DNA of 64,000 bases, taken from Leucocoprinus leucothites (lineage: Eukaryota; Basidiomycota; Agaricomycetes; Agaricales; Agaricaceae). The position numbers and the translations under genes were made by a program. The stretch lies in the NCBI GenBank assembly GCA_013368445.1, contig JAACJO010000010.1:124001-188000 (forward strand), written 5' to 3'. Below the pieces are notes generated by a model, which saw only the letters and a list, made by a program, of their open reading frames with translations, was not told the DNA's origin and ran no database searches. Positions 60,217 to 64,000 of this stretch are shown here, piece after piece (within the stretch, counting starts at the first letter, position 1; the number at the start of each line of letters is the position of its first letter).

Positions 60217-63200
60217 TCATTCTGCTACTTGATCAAGGGATTTACATATAGATAGATTTTTTACCTTTATGGTTGAAGGACCCAGGGTTGAGGACGTAGC
60301 TGAGGTGCCACTCAAAGAACTCGAGGCACCAGTTGAAGAACTTGAGGCACCAGTTGAAGAACTTGAGGCACCAGTTGAAGAACTCGAGGTGCCAGTCGAA
60401 GTGCTGTTGTTTGAGCCAGGAGAAGCATTGGGGCCTGTACTAGTGCCAGGAGACGAGGGGTTATTGGTGGAATGTGTTGAGGAGGCATTTGTCATCCTGG
60501 AGGAGGAATCGGCCCCTGAGTTACTTTTATTGGCATTGGCATTTGACCTCCATTGCTTGTCTTTGTCTTTCAAAGCAGTTAATGACAGTTCAACCACCAA
60601 ATTGAATATTACTTACATTCGAATACGTTATGAGTAGCTTCATCTGTGAAACAAGTCAGTGGGTTACTGGGTAGCTAAAAACAGCAATAGGCGGTACTGA
60701 CCTGGTTCTAGTTCCTCAATGTCAGGAGAGCTAAGTTTGATTTGTAAGTAAAGTACTATTACCTTGGTTCAGAAACACATGGCACCTGTCCCTCTCCTTG
60801 GCCGTAGAGCTTCTTGTTTCATACTTGCAGTGGCCCTTTCCTTTGGTCTGAGCATTTACCTAGATGCATGTAGGTTAGATCTTGTTCATAGCTCAGCTGA
60901 GATGGCTTACAATAGCATGGCTTTCTATTGTGTATGAAAGCTCCATGCAGAACCATGAAATGATGCCCTTGACCTGGTCGTAGAAGTCGGCTTCACTGGG
61001 ACACATGTCAAGGTACTGTATTCCGCTACAAGGTCCAGGAATCCGTGAATCCTGAGTTCACCATAACATAACTTGGTGGGATCAATCTGTGAGTGCTTGG
61101 TTGTACTTCCGAAGTCAGACTGGAGGCTCCAAATGATGGACTCAGGCAAGCGATAAATAAACTGCACTTCAAGAACCGAATATGATGTTATCGAAACCTG
61201 ATAACCTTGTAACTCGGAGATCAAACAAGCAATTCAGATGATGGAACTTACTGGGAAGAGGTTGGGGTGGGCGTTGATAGAACACCAAAGATGGCAAACA
61301 CCAGATATGTCCCACTTCACTCTGTCTTCAAACTTGCGGAAGTTGTTGACCAGAGTCAGGAGAGAGTAGGCATAGGCGTTGATACGGCGGAGACAGTTCT
61401 CCACCTTGTTCTTGATCCAGCTGGTTACCTGCAAGGAGTTAAGGTGGCAGTGGGCTCGATAGAGAGTTGTAATGAACAGCAGGACACCATGAGGCCCAAC
61501 GTGGAAAGTGTCCCAGAAACTTGCAATGTACTCCTTGTTGTCATCTGATACAGTCCCTATAACCCGCATGTTTGAAAGCTTCAAGAGAAAGTTGAATGCT
61601 GCCTGTGCATTGTTCAAAGCTACATAGAGCTTGTTGATAAGGAACCTGATAGCTGACTCTTTTTCGACAGCCTCCAACTTCAGCTGAATTGAAGTAGCTG
61701 CTTGGCAAAGGTCAATCCAGTGACCAGAATCTTGCAGGGGCCATTAGATTAAATGTTGAGAAACTAGCATCATTGAGAAAGGCATGACTACATACCCAGG
61801 CCTCTTGTCCAAGCTCACATGAAATGTTGCGCACCAGGCAATATAGCTCTGTAATATTCTTATCATAGTGTAGATACTCAACTAATCCATCAGGATCTAT
61901 CGAAAGTACGCTGAGTCTGATAAAATAGTAAACCACATCGTTACACACTGGCAAACGCTGGCCCATCATATTCTTTGCCAACAGGAAAATCTTCAAGGTT
62001 ATCAGGATTGAAGCCTCCAGGACAAATGTCTTCGAGGCTTGATTGCTTAAAAAATCTTCAAAAGAGATGTTATTGTCTAGGTGTGCCAAGAATTAGAATT
62101 TACAGCATAGTAATTATTGTGAATGCACCAGCCAGTTCATCAGCCATCAAAACATCAGATCGGCCATCCTCCTTAATACTAGGGCTGTCTTCAGCCGAAG
62201 CACTCTCTCCGCTATCCTGAGGGATCATGATATCTGCTCTACCATGTAACAGACTGATATATACAACCTTCCCCATATCTTTCTTGCCTTGGTGGTGAGT
62301 GATGCTGTGACTAAGCACATAGTCCTAGTTAGTAAAGAATGCAAAAGAATAAATAAATCTAGCTGACAATTTGATCAGTTCAAGCATCAGTGCAGCTTCA
62401 CTGGTGTTCAAAACGCGTTTGAGTATCTTGTGCTGGCCTTTACCCTGAGAAGAGGTGGAGATGATAGAGAAATCGTCCAGAGTAATGGGAATTTCTTGAT
62501 GGATAGGCATGGCAAGGAAAGCAGCAACAATGGATTCTTGAATCTCTGAGTGAGTGGCTGAGACATCAATTGACACACTGACAATGAGGCCAGCAGTGTA
62601 CAAGCTGGTTTGAATCCTATAGAACAGTGAGTAAGGTAGGTATTAAGAGTGACTCTGACATACTCATCGGCAGTAGGCTCGGTACGAGTGAGGTTATCCA
62701 GCAGCAAGGTTTCGGGTATCAAAACGAACTTGAATACTCTGGGGGCCTCTTTCGCTTTAGTAGGGGTGGTCATTACTTCAGCGGCTGGGCGAAAAGTATC
62801 CTCGACCTTCCTGCATCTCTTGTTTTTGGGAAGTCGAGTGGTTGATGCATTCTCTGCTGCTATCCTATGGATCTTACTCTGAGTCAGATAATAACTTAGT
62901 GCGAAAGGGTATGTCTTACCTCTGCCCCAGGATTGAATTGGAGGCTGTCAGTAAGGTCATCCTATTGCTGACATTTTTTCCGAATGTTGTTGGTTTGGAG
63001 GAATGCTGAAGCACTTCCTCCCCCTTCACTCATAGAGTGAAGGAACTCCGCACCGAGACTACCAGGAACAAAGTGTGGACCTTCAGACAAGATACCATAT
63101 GAGGCCGCTTTCGGAGGAACTTTACCCATACCATAAAATCAATAGCAAAGCGATCAATGAGAGGGCAAAGCAACATGTATGATGATATACCTGAACAGGA

Positions 63201-63447
63201 GGGGCAGGGTCAGAGGGCTAATGATATAAGATCAGTACATGTAGCTCAGTCAAAGGCAAAATACATACTTGAGTAGGGGTTGTAGGTGCACAGTGGTGAG
63301 TGGCTTGACACCCACATTCACACAAGGACATAAGTGTGGAATTGAGATCAGGCTGCATGGACGCTGCTTTGAACAGCATGCATGAGCCTTTCCATCTGCA
63401 GTTGGTATTTTTACAAGCTTTCAAATCGATGAAGAAACAGGACATAG
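60217..63447 (-). pseudogene. Multi-exon gene of unknown function, probably transposon-associated and decayed
   Basis: The minus strand shows a chain of open stretches joined by GT-AG introns. It begins MSCFFIDLKACKNTNCRWKG with a Cys/His-rich patch (CECGCQATHHC) at 63447, a possible zinc-binding head. PPKAASYGILSEGPHFVPGS, TRTEPTADEY, then YTAGLIVSVSIDVSATHSEI follow. Helical segments are MADELAGAFTI, EDFLSNQASKTFVLEAS and ESAIRFLINKLYVALNNAQA with FHVGPHGVLLFITTLYRAHC. The last exon is a Ser/Thr tail (60600-60217). A stop after RKKCQQ near 62965 and a frame break near 62100-62115 (MADELAGAF to the EDFLS part) suggest decay. I do not recognise the family. Its position next to the integrase-core gene suggests an accessory gene of the same element (inference). 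Confidence 0.45.
60317..60400. repeat. 21-bp tandem repeat, four units
   Basis: Four units of GAACTTGAGGCACCAGTTGA plus A, with C/T variants. On the minus strand each encodes a seven-residue Ser-Ser-Ser-Thr-Gly-Ala-Ser unit of the decayed gene's tail. The repeat preserves frame. Confidence 0.92.
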
Positions 63448-64000
63448 TAACTGGAGTTCAGAACACATGATGAGAGTGGGGGGTGAAAAGAGGTGGGCAG
63501 GGATACTCACCTTTAAAAACAGAGGGCATTTAATTTTTTTAAAGTTTAGGAGGTACGGTCTATGGCAATGGGTATAGACCATGGCCATATGGGTAAAAGT
63601 CCGACCTGGAGGGCACAGAGTATCTCTATTAGGTTCAAACCATTCGAACTTTACTCATGTGAACTCATGGAGATCAGGTTTGAGGTCATGGAGAGACCAG
63701 AATTAATTGAACTGGGCCTGGGGTCATAGGCAAAGAAAAAGCATAACAAAAGAAAAAAGCGGCCTGAGTTCAGGGAGGGGGATGCTCTATATACTTGAGG
63801 GCTCAGCGTTGGCACATAAAGTGAATTACATTTTTCGGACTACGTTGACTGACCGGTACTGTCTCCAGATGGAGACGGAGTGTCCTCAGAGATGTAAACT
63901 ATGGGTTGGATATCGGCGAATTGTTGGGCTCACTGTACAAGTAATCAAGAAAAATCAACCATAGATTAACTGTAGATATATAGAAAAACACGCACAGGAA
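63448..64000. other. Right edge of the window, no gene seen
   Basis: No supported gene. It should hold the upstream region of the decayed minus-strand gene, or continue the transposon-rich zone. Confidence 0.5.

Noticed and set aside
60217..60637. Glu/Val-rich plus-strand frame
   Set aside because: It is the antisense of the 21-bp repeat that encodes a Ser/Thr/Gly/Ala tail on the minus strand.

Overview
The window reads as nuclear DNA of a mushroom-forming basidiomycete (Agaricomycetes). The signs are short GT-AG introns of about 50-90 nt in nearly every gene, 13-exon laccases with a 9-nt micro-exon, NACHT-type NLR genes of the agaric kind, an F-box gene, a DUF6534-like membrane protein, a Ste7-type MAPKK and a tRNA-Lys with an anticodon-loop intron. 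Exon limits below were worked out by hand from splice signals, reading-frame continuity and comparison of paralogues inside the window.

Layout. 1-4.55 kb is a CpG-poor transposon island: the end of a hAT element, a decayed Ser/Pro-rich gene and a complete Tc1/mariner element with an intact transposase. About 2.0-17.5 kb is a direct tandem duplication of one module: Ser/Pro-rich gene (+), NACHT gene (-), old-yellow-enzyme gene (-), NACHT gene (+). In unit A every gene is broken: a solo LTR and stop codons in the NACHT gene, a deletion of the catalytic loop in the reductase, and truncation of the second NACHT gene. In unit B the NACHT genes (12.3-14.7 and 17.3-19.6 kb) and the reductase (15.2-16.5 kb) are intact. 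A MITE follows at 19.7 kb. From 20.2 to 23.2 kb lie a divergent OXR1-type TLDc gene and an F-box gene, then tRNA-Lys. From 23.8 to 29.1 kb is a ten-exon gene for a 1588-residue low-complexity protein with a repeated GSLPG motif. A DUF6534-like membrane protein (30.0-31.1 kb) and a fourth, decayed NACHT gene (31.9-34.2 kb) come next.

From 35.6 to 44.2 kb are a tRNA-Lys pseudogene, a gene of unknown function and two tandem laccase genes with matching exon structure. One laccase keeps all copper ligands. The other is full length, but both type-2 copper histidines and one type-3 histidine are replaced. About 4 kb with no convincing gene follows. From 48.4 to 54.5 kb are a single-pass membrane protein, a Rpn14/PAAF1-like proteasome chaperone and, divergent from it, a Ste7-type MAPKK. 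From 57 kb to the end is a second transposon-derived zone: a motif-rich AT stretch, a stop-riddled integrase-core gene, and a decayed multi-exon gene of unknown function.

How the parts fit: the most unusual unit is the NACHT(-)/reductase(-)/NACHT(+) block. It was duplicated as a whole, kept intact in one copy and eroded by transposons and mutation in the other, as expected for rapidly turning-over fungal NLR loci. Any functional link between the reductase and the NLRs is inference.
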